64,000 nt of DNA from CATQHL01 sp965242895 (lineage in GTDB: Bacteria; Actinomycetota; Acidimicrobiia; Acidimicrobiales; CATQHL01), in contig OZ251507.1 of NCBI GenBank assembly GCA_965242895.1, positions 1,550,001 through 1,614,000 of the forward strand, in the 5' to 3' direction. Shown piece by piece: positions 32,988 to 41,460 of this stretch (position 1 is its first letter; the number at the start of each line of letters is the position of its first letter). Below the pieces are notes generated by a model. It was not told where the DNA came from. It saw nothing but the letters and a program-made list of their open reading frames with translations, and did no database searches. The translations under genes and the position numbers were made by a program.

Positions 32988-34301
32988 GTGACCGAACTCA
33001 TGCATTTGTTACCAGGTCCGAAGGTTGCCGTTACGGGTGACCTTGTCTACGTCGCCACGATCTACCCAGTCAAGGAGTCCGGTTTCCCCGTCCGCTCCGA
33101 CGCTCCTACCTCGTTTGTCGGAGATTCCGACATGTATGTCCAGTCTCGGTGCGTCCTCGAAGAGTTGAGCAGAAGGCTAGAGGAAGCCGGCAGTTCGCTG
33201 AGCCGCGTTCTGAGGGTGGAGGTCCAACTCCAGGCGGCCGCCGACTTCTACGAGTTCAAGCGGGCTTGGATCGAGGCTTTCGGAGACGACCCCCCGGCTC
33301 GCACCACGATCGTGACTGGTGACGACTGGATAGCCCCTGGCGTCGGGTTGGGTCTGAACGCAGTGGCTCTCAGCGGGGATTCCTCCCTGCAGCGTGAGGT
33401 CATTCACACCGACGAGGCGCCCGATCCGATGCCCTGGGAGCACGCTCCGCAGGCGATCAAGGCCGGGCCGTGGGTGTTCCCTTCGGCGCTGCCGGCGTGT
33501 GATTTCGAGACGGGCATCCCGGTCGGCAAGCGCCTGCCCGCTTTCCCTTATTACGCCAACGACGCCACTGCCCAGGCGGAGTACGTGTTCTCCAACCTGC
33601 AGAAGGTCATGCATGCCGCCGGAACCGACGTGGGTAACACCGTCAAGGCGCACCTCTACGAACCGAGTTTGCTGACGTTCCCCGACGTGGACGCGGTGTG
33701 GGCCGAGTACATGCAGCGTCCCCCGACTCGGGCGTCGATGGCCGTGCGCGACCTCTTAGTGCCGCGAGCGGTGTTCGTGGCGAACCTGACTGTGCTTGCG
33801 CCCCCCGCCGACGATTCGATGGAGATCGTCGAGACCCGCAAAGGCATTTCATGGCATCCGGTAGACGTGCGCAAGGTGAACTTCACGCCCGGTATCGCCG
33901 TCGGTTCTGACTGGCTGTTCCTGGCAGGCCAGGTTCCGGTTCCCGACTTCGCCACGGGCGTGGTGGACACCGGTCCGCGGGCTCTGCTCAACTACTTCTC
34001 CGACATCGAGTGGCAGACCGAAGCGACGATGCGCTTGCTGAATTCCCAGATAGAGGCGAACGGTTTCGACATCAAGCACGTAGTGGACGCCCATGTCTTT
34101 CTGGTGCACGCTCAGCGTGACTACAGAGGTTTTGCTAGGGCTTGGGAAAGGATTCTGAGCGACGCCGGCGTGGAGAACCCGCCTCCGGTAACGCTCATCC
34201 CATCCCGTCAGCGCAATGGCGAAACCGGGATCATGTTCCTGGGGCCCGATCCGGTGATCAGGCCGGACATCGAAATCGACCTAGTCCTGCATCGCGGCTA
34301 G
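32988..34301 (+). CDS. Triple RidA-domain protein
   Basis: A 437-residue protein made of three consecutive RidA/YjgF/UK114 units of roughly 130-150 residues. Unit 1 ends with 'ARTTIVTGDDWIAPGVGLGL'. Unit 2 runs from 'PWEHAPQAIKAGPWVFPSAL' to 'TRASMAVRDLLVPRAVFVAN'. Unit 3 runs from 'WLFLAGQVPVPDFATGV' to the end. The substrate-binding Arg of RidA (in P-x-R before the final strands) is visible in units 1 and 2 but not clearly in unit 3. RidA proteins hydrolyse reactive enamine/imine intermediates, and RutC-type members act in pyrimidine breakdown. Single-domain proteins normally trimerise, so this fusion may be a monomeric pseudo-trimer. The GTG start has an 'aaggaagg' site. Confidence 0.85.
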   Translation: MTELMHLLPGPKVAVTGDLVYVATIYPVKESGFPVRSDAPTSFVGDSDMYVQSRCVLEELSRRLEEAGSSLSRVLRVEVQLQAAADFYEFKRAWIEAFGDDPPARTTIVTGDDWIAPGVGLGLNAVALSGDSSLQREVIHTDEAPDPMPWEHAPQAIKAGPWVFPSALPACDFETGIPVGKRLPAFPYYANDATAQAEYVFSNLQKVMHAAGTDVGNTVKAHLYEPSLLTFPDVDAVWAEYMQRPPTRASMAVRDLLVPRAVFVANLTVLAPPADDSMEIVETRKGISWHPVDVRKVNFTPGIAVGSDWLFLAGQVPVPDFATGVVDTGPRALLNYFSDIEWQTEATMRLLNSQIEANGFDIKHVVDAHVFLVHAQRDYRGFARAWERILSDAGVENPPPVTLIPSRQRNGETGIMFLGPDPVIRPDIEIDLVLHRG

Positions 34302-34319
34302 GCATTATGGCCTGAGTGT

Positions 34320-34350
34320 CCGAACGAGGGGTAGTTATCCTCTTGTTCGG
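34320..34350 (+). terminator. Hairpin after the triple RidA gene
   Basis: 'ccgaac' plus 'gagg' (34320-34329) pair with 'cctc' plus 'gttcgg' (34339-34350) around a 9-nt loop, with a 2-nt bulge on the 3' side. It lies 19 bases after the stop, between convergent genes. No strong T-run follows. Confidence 0.45.
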
Positions 34351-34399
34351 GCCCTTGGTCGTAATCAATTCAAAGTTGTCAGGGGCGCGGCCAAAGCGC

Positions 34400-34648
34400 T
34401 CAAGGGTTTCTGATTGGGCGGCCTGCCCAGCGTTGCACGATTCCCGGGTCGATCCCGAACAGGTCGAGCACGCGCCCTACGGAGTGGTTGATGATGTCGT
34501 CGACGGTCTGCGGGGCGTTATAGAACGCAGGCATCGGGGGTGCGAGGTGAATGCCCAGCAGCGCGCCTCGCGCATCCGCAACCGAAAGGGAGGTCTCAAT
34601 GCCGCCGTTCAGGCGTGCCGCGGGGGTGAGCACCAAGTGCGTCCTGCC
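34400..34648 (-). pseudogene. ubiX remnant (C-terminal part only)
   Basis: The minus strand encodes the end of a flavin prenyltransferase: 'HLVLTP' then 'APPMPAFYNAPQTVDDI' and 'INHSVGRVLDLFGI', which match the C-terminal third of UbiX/Pad1 proteins ('LVL.P...PP.PAFY..P.t.DDi..h.vGR.LD..gi'). Upstream of about 34648 the similarity stops abruptly. The glycine-rich FMN-binding N-terminal half, about 110-120 residues, is missing. UbiX makes prenylated FMN for UbiD decarboxylases, and no ubiD is in the window. The break coincides with the broken 5' end of the marR-like gene on the other strand, so one deletion probably removed both. Confidence 0.7.
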
Positions 34649-34664
34649 CGGTGGTGCAGTCAGC

Positions 34665-34979
34665 TCGGCTTCCGAACGCGACGGGCGTTCCGTCTCCTTG
34701 ACGGTCACGGGCGACGGATTCCGGCGGCTCGTTGCCTTGGCGCCTCGCCAGCGCGCCATAAACGACAGGCTCTTCGAGCAGTTGGACGCCGCCTCCTTCC
34801 GTGAACTCTCCGAGATGGCAGAACGTTTCGTGCGCGATGCCGACAGCGCCCTGGAACTCATGGAAGCCTTCCGGCGAGAAAGCGCCTATATCCGAGTTGC
34901 CGAACCGCCCCTGGGGAACTCACCGCCATCCCAGTCGGGCGAAGGCGGCTCGCGCCAAGCCTCAGAGGAGGTCGGTTGA
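34665..34979 (+). pseudogene. MarR-family regulator remnant (C-terminal part)
   Basis: From about 34665 the plus strand reads 'SERDGRSVSLTVTGDGFRRL', the wing of a MarR winged helix followed by the C-terminal dimerisation helices, to a TGA at 34977-34979. The first half of the DNA-binding domain is absent: sequence before 34660 is the complement of the ubiX remnant. The frame remains open upstream to an ATG at 34551, so a chimeric product is conceivable but unlikely to bind DNA. Its stop overlaps the TTG start of the flavin reductase, so the pair was once a regulator-reductase operon, probably divergent from ubiX. Confidence 0.65.
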
Positions 34980-35461
34980 CCGACACGCGTAGCCTGAGAA
35001 ACAGCCTGGGCATGTTCGCCACGGGCGTGACCATCGTCACGGCTGCCGACGAGGAGGGCTCCCCGGTCGGCGTGACCGTCTCCAGTTTCAACTCCGTGTC
35101 GCTAGACCCTCCGCTCATCCTCTTCAGCATCGGGCGCAGCGTGAGGAGTCTGAATGTGCTGCGGGCGGCGAGTGGCTACGCAGTAAGCGTGCTTTCGGCA
35201 GGGCAGACCGAACTTTCTAGACGTTTTGCCAGCCAGGGCATCGACAAGTGGACAGACCTGGAACTTGAGTTCGGGGTTGTCGGCGCGCCCTTCATTCCTG
35301 GCGCGATCGCCTGTTTCGAGTGCCGGCCGTATGCCGTCTACGACGGCGGGGATCACGAAATCTTCCTAGGTCGGGTGGTGCGCCACCACTCACATCCGAC
35401 GGCGCCCCCCCTCGTGTTCTTTGGAGGCGGTTACCGCCGTCTGCAGGAGTTGCCGCCCTAG
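34976..35461 (+). CDS. Flavin reductase (HpaC/RutF-like)
   Basis: A 161-residue flavin-reductase-like protein of standard length: 'SLGMFATGVTIVTAADEEG', 'VGVTVSSFNSVSLDPPLILF', 'FECRPYAVYDGGDHEIFLG' and a C-terminal 'VFFGGGYRRL'. These enzymes reduce FMN or FAD with NAD(P)H and pass it to a partner monooxygenase. Candidate partners in the window are the LLM protein at 16304-17455 and the acyl-CoA-dehydrogenase-fold protein at 23526-24710. It starts at TTG 34976, four bases overlapping the marR remnant stop, with 'agaggagg' just upstream. Loss of the regulator may have left it constitutively expressed or dependent on read-through. Confidence 0.88.
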   Translation: MTDTRSLRNSLGMFATGVTIVTAADEEGSPVGVTVSSFNSVSLDPPLILFSIGRSVRSLNVLRAASGYAVSVLSAGQTELSRRFASQGIDKWTDLELEFGVVGAPFIPGAIACFECRPYAVYDGGDHEIFLGRVVRHHSHPTAPPLVFFGGGYRRLQELPP

Positions 35462-35479
35462 CCCGTCGCCGCTGAGGGT

Positions 35480-35640
35480 CGGTGCCCGAGTTCCCAGTCA
35501 ACCCCGAGCCCGAGAATGCCAGCGCCAACCCTGAGAAGCCCATATAGCCCCGAGCCGCAACCCCGAGCCCGAGAACCCCGAGCCCAAGCCCGAAGCCGCC
35601 ACCGCGGCATAGATCAACCGCCGAGAAGTGGCTGAGACAG
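35480..35640. repeat. Degenerate repeat block upstream of rplM
   Basis: Shuffled copies of 'ccccgagcccgagaa' and 'cccgagccgcaa', roughly 12-16 bases each, fill the space before the ribosomal-protein operon. No clear promoter or hairpin was recognised in it. Confidence 0.7.
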
Positions 35641-35685
35641 AGTCCACGCGCTGTATCCGGCGCACGAGCCCGTATCCTGAGAGGC

Positions 35686-36129
35686 GTGCGTACCTACACT
35701 CCTAAGCCCGCCGAAATCACCCGCGCCTGGTGGCTGGTAGATGCCGAAGGACAAGTGCTGGGGCGGATGGCCTCGGAGGTGGCGCGCATTTTACGAGGCA
35801 AACACAAACCCATTTTTACTCCCAATCTGGACTGCGGCGATCACGTGATAGTCGTGAACGCCGCCAAAGTGGTCACCACCTCCGACAAGGCAGAGCGCAC
35901 GATGCTCCACAGCTACTCCGGCTATCCAGGCGGCCTCAAGTCGAAGACTTTGGGCGAAGCCTTGAGCAGCGAGCCGGCCGAGACTGTGCGCCGCAGCATC
36001 AAGGGCATGCTGCCGCACAACCGACTAGGCAGGCAGATGCTGAGAAAGCTGAAGGTCTACGCAGGCCCGACCCATCCCCACCAAGCTCAGAATCCTGAGC
36101 CGCTCGATCTGAACCGAGAAAAAATCTAA
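35686..36129 (+). CDS. rplM: 50S ribosomal protein L13
   Basis: A 147-residue L13 of full length: 'WWLVDAEGQVLGRMASEVA' at the N-terminus, 'GDHVIVVNAAKVVTTSDKA' in the core, 'MLHSYSGYPGG', then 'IKGMLPHNRLGRQMLRKLKV' and 'YAGPTHPHQAQNPEPL' at the end, all diagnostic. L13 binds 23S rRNA early in large-subunit assembly. A GTG start follows 'gagagg'. It heads a block of housekeeping genes (rpsI, glmM, glmS, acpS, nnr, alr) that runs with almost no gaps and resembles the conserved actinobacterial order. Confidence 0.98.
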   Translation: MRTYTPKPAEITRAWWLVDAEGQVLGRMASEVARILRGKHKPIFTPNLDCGDHVIVVNAAKVVTTSDKAERTMLHSYSGYPGGLKSKTLGEALSSEPAETVRRSIKGMLPHNRLGRQMLRKLKVYAGPTHPHQAQNPEPLDLNREKI

Positions 36130-36149
36130 GGAAATCTAAGGACTCTGTC

Positions 36150-36551
36150 ATGCCTCCTTCCTCCACCCCGCTCGTCCAGTCCACCGGCCGCCGCAAGCGG
36201 GCCGTGGCTCGCGTCCGACTCCGTGACGGAAATGGCGTCATCACCGTCAACAAACGCGAATTCACTGACTATTTCCCCTCGCCTTCGCACCGGGTGACGG
36301 CCCTTGAACCCTTGAAGGTCACCGGCAGAGAGGAGGATTACGACGTGGACGTCACCATCACCGGAGGAGGTCTTACCGGACAAGCCGGCGCCTTAAGGTT
36401 GGGTTTGGCGCGCGGCCTGGAAAGGCTCGACCCTGAATGCCGCGATCAACTGAAAGGTGCCGGTCTGCTCACCAGAGACGACCGCAAGAAAGAGTCCAAG
36501 AAGTACGGACTCAAAAAGGCCCGCAAGGCGCCTCAGTACTCCAAGCGCTAA
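36150..36551 (+). CDS. rpsI: 30S ribosomal protein S9
   Basis: A 133-residue S9: 'STGRRKRAVARVRLRDGNGV' at the start, 'TGQAGALRLGLARGLERLD' in the middle, and the basic tail 'KKYGLKKARKAPQYSKR' whose final Lys-Arg reaches the P-site tRNA. It is 20 bases after rplM, the usual L13-S9 pairing. It is followed 26 bases later by glmM. Confidence 0.98.
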   Translation: MPPSSTPLVQSTGRRKRAVARVRLRDGNGVITVNKREFTDYFPSPSHRVTALEPLKVTGREEDYDVDVTITGGGLTGQAGALRLGLARGLERLDPECRDQLKGAGLLTRDDRKKESKKYGLKKARKAPQYSKR

Positions 36552-36577
36552 CAGAGCGCCCGGCGCAGGCCACCTCG

Positions 36578-37909
36578 ATGTTCGGGACCGACGGAATACG
36601 GGGTCGGGCCTACGAAGAAATCACCTCTCCTCTGATGAGGAAGGTCGCTCTGGCGGTGAGAGAGACTTTCGACTGCCAGAAGGTGGTAGTCGGATACGAC
36701 CCGAGGGAATCTTCGCCCGACTTGGCGGACGCTCTTCTGAGCGGATTCGAAGGGGTAGAGGTGGACATGCTGGGAGTTGCGCCCACTCCTGCCGTGGCCT
36801 ACTTCGGGGCGAAGGACGGCGTGCCGGCGCTGATGATATCCGCGTCGCATAATCCCTACCACGACAACGGCGTGAAGATATTCGCGCCGGGCGGACGCAA
36901 ACTCAACGCCGAAGAGCAGGCTGCTATCGCCGAACTGCTTGACGACGGCGACTCCGCTCCTACGTCTTCGGGAGGCCCCCCAGCACGGGTGCATGACGCC
37001 TCCGACAGACTGGAGGAATACTTGGATTACACGGCGTCTGCAGGGTTGTCTGCAGACGGAAGTCTGGAAGGCCTGCAGTTGGTAGTAGACGCCGCCAACG
37101 GCGCCTGTTCGGAGACCGCCCCCAAGTTGCTGCGACGACTAGGCGCCCAAGTCCGTGAGGTGTCTTGCCGTCCTAACGGACGCAACATCAACAAAGGCTG
37201 CGGGGCCGCTTCGCCGCAGCACATCGCCGCCGAGACGAGGCCAACTGAGATAGGTCTGGCTTTCGACGGAGACGGCGACCGAGTCGCGGCCTACGACGAG
37301 GGACTGCTCGACGGCGATCACATCATTGCCATGTGCGGAGTCGATCGCAGGGAGCGGGGATGCTTGGCCGGAGACACGGTGGTCGTGACAATAATGAGCA
37401 ATCTGGGCTTTCACCGGGCGATGCGCCAACGGAGAATAAACGTGGTCACCACTCCGGTGGGAGACCGCCACGTAGTCGACGCTCTTGAGCGCGGCGGCTG
37501 GGAATTGGGCGGGGAGCAGTCGGGTCACGTCATTTTCAGAGACCTCGCAGCCACCGGCGATGGACTGCTCACGGCGGTCGTGCTAGGTGATCTGCTCAAG
37601 CGGCGTTCGGAGCGTCTGTCGGTGCTTGCGGCGGAGGCGATGAAGCGGTTTCCCCAGGTGACTCGCAACGTGCGCGTCCCCGACGACGCCGACCCCGTCG
37701 CAGCGGCTGAAGGCGTCTCCCCGAGCGTGCAGGCCGCCGCCGATCTCCTCGGAGAAGACGGACGTGTGGTGGTGAGGCCCTCCGGCACCGAGCCCATGGT
37801 GCGGGTGATGGTGGAGGCCCCTACAGAAGCGGAGGCTCGCAGGCTGGCCGACGACTTAGCCGCTGAGATAACCGGCCGCCCCAGCGAGGCCGCTGGACGC
37901 CCCCGCTGA
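36578..37909 (+). CDS. glmM: Phosphoglucosamine mutase
   Basis: A 443-residue alpha-D-phosphohexomutase that converts glucosamine-6-phosphate to glucosamine-1-phosphate for UDP-GlcNAc. It begins with the GlmM hallmark 'MFGTDGIRG'; a longer frame from 36437 lies inside rpsI and is not credible. The phosphorylated serine is Ser90 in 'ISASHNPYHDNG', the metal loop is 'FDGDGDRVAA', the sugar loop is 'GGEQSGHVI' and the phosphate-binding end is 'RPSGTEPMVRVMVE'. It overlaps glmS by one base (TGATG), so the two consecutive steps of the amino-sugar route are translationally linked. Confidence 0.97.
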   Translation: MFGTDGIRGRAYEEITSPLMRKVALAVRETFDCQKVVVGYDPRESSPDLADALLSGFEGVEVDMLGVAPTPAVAYFGAKDGVPALMISASHNPYHDNGVKIFAPGGRKLNAEEQAAIAELLDDGDSAPTSSGGPPARVHDASDRLEEYLDYTASAGLSADGSLEGLQLVVDAANGACSETAPKLLRRLGAQVREVSCRPNGRNINKGCGAASPQHIAAETRPTEIGLAFDGDGDRVAAYDEGLLDGDHIIAMCGVDRRERGCLAGDTVVVTIMSNLGFHRAMRQRRINVVTTPVGDRHVVDALERGGWELGGEQSGHVIFRDLAATGDGLLTAVVLGDLLKRRSERLSVLAAEAMKRFPQVTRNVRVPDDADPVAAAEGVSPSVQAAADLLGEDGRVVVRPSGTEPMVRVMVEAPTEAEARRLADDLAAEITGRPSEAAGRPR

Positions 37910-40900
37910 TGTGCGGCATAGCGGCGGTCTTGAGGCGCCCGAGGCTGCGGAGCGTCCCCTCGGCGAAGGAGGAAATCCTCCGACTGCTTGGCTTGCCGTT
38001 CTCTGAGGCTGCCTCCCCGTCGTCTCCCTCTTCAGAAGAGCGGTTCGCCCCCGCTGACTGGGCGGACTTCGATCGGAGCGTCAGAGTCGTTTCGAAGATG
38101 CTGAGCGGCCCCGCGGGAATCTTCCCTCTGGTGCGAGACTCCTCGCTCCGGGGCGCTGTAGCCGTCTGGGTCGAACGCGTTAAAGGGTGTGTGAATCGCG
38201 GCGAAGAACTATTCGACGCCCTCTGGAGTATCCGCATGGACAGGCTGCGTGAAGCGTCGGCGGTAGCGGACTTCTTGGGCGAGGACGCCCCCGATGCTTC
38301 TCTCGACCTCGTCGCAAACTTCTGGAGCATTCAGGTGGCGCTGTCCGCAATCGACCGACTGGAGGTGCGAGGTCGGGATTCAGCAGGCTTGGCGGTGATC
38401 GTAACTGCCGAAGGGTTGGGGGAAATGCTTCTCGCAGCGACCGGAGGGGCCGAGGCGGAAGATCCTCTTGGTCGTTCGGGCAGCCGTCTCGTCCACGATG
38501 ACGCGGCGGCTTTCGTCTACAAGGTGGCGGCAGAGATCGGCGAGCTGGGTGACAACACTAGAGCGCTCGCCGAGGCGCTGGCATCTGACACGGCGCTGCG
38601 CCAAGCGCTTAAGTTGCCCGGGGCGCGCTGCGACGTCCTGGCTCACACCCGCTGGGCCAGCGTAGGTCTCATCACCGAACCCAACGCCCACCCCTTGACT
38701 TCACCCGTCGGCAGCGGGTCGCCGGGCGTCCTAGCTGCCGTGAACGGCGACATCGACAACTATCTCGAGTTGGTCGAAGAGTACGACCTGGAGTACCCAA
38801 TGGCTATCACCACCGACTCCCGCGTCGTGCCCGGTCTGTTCCAGCGTTTCCGCAGCGAAGGTCAGGGTTTGCTGGAGGCTTTCCGCTCCGCCGTCGGCGT
38901 CTTCGAGGGTTCCCACGCCGTGGCTGCTTGCGCCCTCGACGAACCCGGGAAACTCCTCTTGACTCGTCAAGGCAGCGGTCAGGCGTTGTATGCAGGTCTC
39001 TGCAAGGATGCTTATCTGGTGGTTTCAGAGCCTCACGCCTTGGTAGAACAGACCGACGCCTATCTGCGCATTGACGGGAGCAACGCCGACGGCGGAGAGA
39101 TCTTGCTGCTAGACGTTTCCGCCCTCGACGCCGCCTCCCCCGAGCCCGCCACAGCTAAGCCCGCCGAGCCGGCCGTCACCGCCACCGCCGACACGGGCGA
39201 GCCCGTCACGGCCGAGACCGCCACGGCCGAGCCCGCCACCGCCGACATAGCCGAGACAGCGATGGCCGGAGTTCGCAAGTTCGACTACGACGGCGCCGAA
39301 CTTTCGGCAGGCCAACCGACGCGCACTTTGATCTCCTCCGCCGACGTCCACCGCGGGGACTTTCCTCACTACCTGCTCAAGGAGATCAACGAGGCGCCAA
39401 TCTCCTTCGCCAAGACGATTGCGGGCCGAATCACCCCGCCGCCCGGTCACCGCAGGGCTGAACTTTCCGAAGCGCTTTCCTTCGATCTGAGCGGATTGAA
39501 TCGAGTGATTTGTATCGGACAAGGAACCGCCGGAGTGGCAGCAGCCGCCATCGCCGACATCCTTGCTTCGGAACTCTCCGCCGACGTCGGAATATCGGTG
39601 AGCGCACTGCCGTCGAGCGAACTCTCCGGTTTCAAACTGAACGACCACATGTCCGACTGCCTGGTGGTGGCCGTCAGTCAGTCGGGCACCACTACCGACA
39701 CCAACCGCACGATTGACTTGGTAAAGAGCCGCGGCGCACGCGTCCTAGCGGTGGTTAACCGGCGTGAGAGCGACCTCGCCAACCGGGCCGACGGAGTTCT
39801 CTACACTTCCGACGGGCGGGACGTGGAGATGAGCGTCGCCTCCACCAAGGCCTTCTACTCGCAAGTGGCGGCAGGGTTTCTGCTGGCCTGCTCGCTCGCA
39901 GAGACGCTGGGGGGCGCGGCGGCCCGTTCGGAGGAGGCGTCCGCTCGCCGCAGCGAGATCCTCTCCGCTCTCGAAACCTTGCCCGACGCCATGGGGGAAG
40001 TCCTGCGGGCGCGCCAGAGGATTGCTGAGTGCGCCAAGAGGCTGGCGCCTTCCCGCCGCCACTGGGCCGCAGTCGGCAACGGGCCCAACCGTCTAGCGGC
40101 GGAGGAACTGAGGATCAAACTCTCCGAACTCTGTTACCGGTCGGTGTCCTGCGATGCAACCGAGAACAAGAAGCACATCGACCTTTCCGCCGAGCCTCTC
40201 ATCCTGGTTTGCGCCGCAGGTCTGCACGCCGCAGGCGAGACGAACGCCGGCAGCGGGGTCGGGTCGCAGAGTGTGCTCAAAGACGTCATCAAAGAGGTGG
40301 ACATCTACCGAGCCCACCGCGGCGCACCCATTGTCCTGACCGACCACCCCTCCTTCAAGGAGGTCTGCAGCGACGTTGTTCTCTTCCCAGCGGTTCACCC
40401 GTCCATGGCTTTCGTGCTCGCTGCCATGGCCGGTCATCTCTTTTCCTATGAGGCGGCTCTGGCCATCGACGCCGGGGCCGAGCCGCTGCGCCGCAGCCGG
40501 GCCGCCATGCTGGAACAGCTGGAGCAGACGCACTCCGGCGCCCCCCCCGACGCCGCGGAATTGCTCAAGCGTCTAGCTCCCGAACTGCGAGTCCACTCCG
40601 AGACCTTCGAAAGGCTTCTGCGGTCGGGAGAGTACGACGGTCACCTGCCCCCCTCCCTGGCGGTGAGGGTCTCCTCTCTCTTCAAGTATGCGACGGGCGT
40701 GCTGCCGCTTTCCTGCTACGAACTGGAGTTCGGGCGCTTAGGGGCGCCCGCTGACGTGCTGGAGAACCTGCTGGTTGCCATGGGTGAGGCCGCCGAAGAG
40801 CTGAAGCGGCCGATAGACGCCATCCGCCACCAGGCCAAGACCGTCACCGTGGGCATCTCCCGCAGCGAGGAAGCCCTGTTGAAGGCGCCGCTCCTCGCCT

Positions 40901-41451
40901 CCGCCTTAGAGACAGGGACGACCCCCGAACGTCTCAGCTACGAATGCCTCGCCACGCTGGCCGGGCTCTCTCCTGCGGTGGCGGAAGTGACCGGAAGCAT
41001 CCGCTATGCGATCAGCGGAGACCGCATCGAGGTGGTCAATCGTTCCGGCGCTGCGGCGGCCATTCCCTCGAGGGTGGACAGCGACCACGTGCTGCGCGGC
41101 ACCAAGCTTCAGGTGTGCCATGAGCGGAGGGTGATGCTCACCAAGGGGCGCCGCGACCGAAGGACTATCCTCCTGCTGCCCGAGGTCAAAGGCCGCGCCC
41201 CCGTCGGGTTGGTTCTCCTTCACGTGGAGCTGCACGACCGCCTCGACGCCGCGGCCGCCAAGGGGGTGATGCGGGCCTACCGAGACCGCTACAACCGCCT
41301 CCGCAACGCAGTGACAGAGACCGAAGTGGACTTCGACTCCCAGCGCCTAGCCGTCGAGCCGGTCTTCGATCTCTTAGCCGGAGACCTCCTGGAGTTGGCC
41401 GACCGCTGGCGTCAGCCGCCCCGCCCGCCTTCCCCCGACAGGGTGGGTTAG
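37909..41451 (+). CDS. glmS: Oversized GlmS-like glutamine amidotransferase/double SIS protein
   Basis: A 1180-residue relative of glucosamine-6-phosphate synthase, about twice the usual 600. Cys2 of 'MCGIAAVLRRP' is the N-terminal glutaminase nucleophile. About 130 extra residues then intervene before 'RLEVRGRDSAGLAV', 'AHTRWASVG' and 'AAVNGDIDNYLELVEEY'. A Thr/Ala/Glu-rich linker (about 405-450) leads to SIS1 with 'HYLLKEINEAPISFAKTIAG' and 'AVSQSGTTTDT', then a diverged SIS2. The last roughly 300 residues, including 'DAIRHQAKTVTVGISRSEE', have no counterpart in E. coli GlmS. The position after glmM argues for GlmS activity. Extra functions of the extension are unknown. Confidence 0.82.
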   Translation: MCGIAAVLRRPRLRSVPSAKEEILRLLGLPFSEAASPSSPSSEERFAPADWADFDRSVRVVSKMLSGPAGIFPLVRDSSLRGAVAVWVERVKGCVNRGEELFDALWSIRMDRLREASAVADFLGEDAPDASLDLVANFWSIQVALSAIDRLEVRGRDSAGLAVIVTAEGLGEMLLAATGGAEAEDPLGRSGSRLVHDDAAAFVYKVAAEIGELGDNTRALAEALASDTALRQALKLPGARCDVLAHTRWASVGLITEPNAHPLTSPVGSGSPGVLAAVNGDIDNYLELVEEYDLEYPMAITTDSRVVPGLFQRFRSEGQGLLEAFRSAVGVFEGSHAVAACALDEPGKLLLTRQGSGQALYAGLCKDAYLVVSEPHALVEQTDAYLRIDGSNADGGEILLLDVSALDAASPEPATAKPAEPAVTATADTGEPVTAETATAEPATADIAETAMAGVRKFDYDGAELSAGQPTRTLISSADVHRGDFPHYLLKEINEAPISFAKTIAGRITPPPGHRRAELSEALSFDLSGLNRVICIGQGTAGVAAAAIADILASELSADVGISVSALPSSELSGFKLNDHMSDCLVVAVSQSGTTTDTNRTIDLVKSRGARVLAVVNRRESDLANRADGVLYTSDGRDVEMSVASTKAFYSQVAAGFLLACSLAETLGGAAARSEEASARRSEILSALETLPDAMGEVLRARQRIAECAKRLAPSRRHWAAVGNGPNRLAAEELRIKLSELCYRSVSCDATENKKHIDLSAEPLILVCAAGLHAAGETNAGSGVGSQSVLKDVIKEVDIYRAHRGAPIVLTDHPSFKEVCSDVVLFPAVHPSMAFVLAAMAGHLFSYEAALAIDAGAEPLRRSRAAMLEQLEQTHSGAPPDAAELLKRLAPELRVHSETFERLLRSGEYDGHLPPSLAVRVSSLFKYATGVLPLSCYELEFGRLGAPADVLENLLVAMGEAAEELKRPIDAIRHQAKTVTVGISRSEEALLKAPLLASALETGTTPERLSYECLATLAGLSPAVAEVTGSIRYAISGDRIEVVNRSGAAAAIPSRVDSDHVLRGTKLQVCHERRVMLTKGRRDRRTILLLPEVKGRAPVGLVLLHVELHDRLDAAAAKGVMRAYRDRYNRLRNAVTETEVDFDSQRLAVEPVFDLLAGDLLELADRWRQPPRPPSPDRVG

Positions 41452-41460
41452 GGCGAGCAG

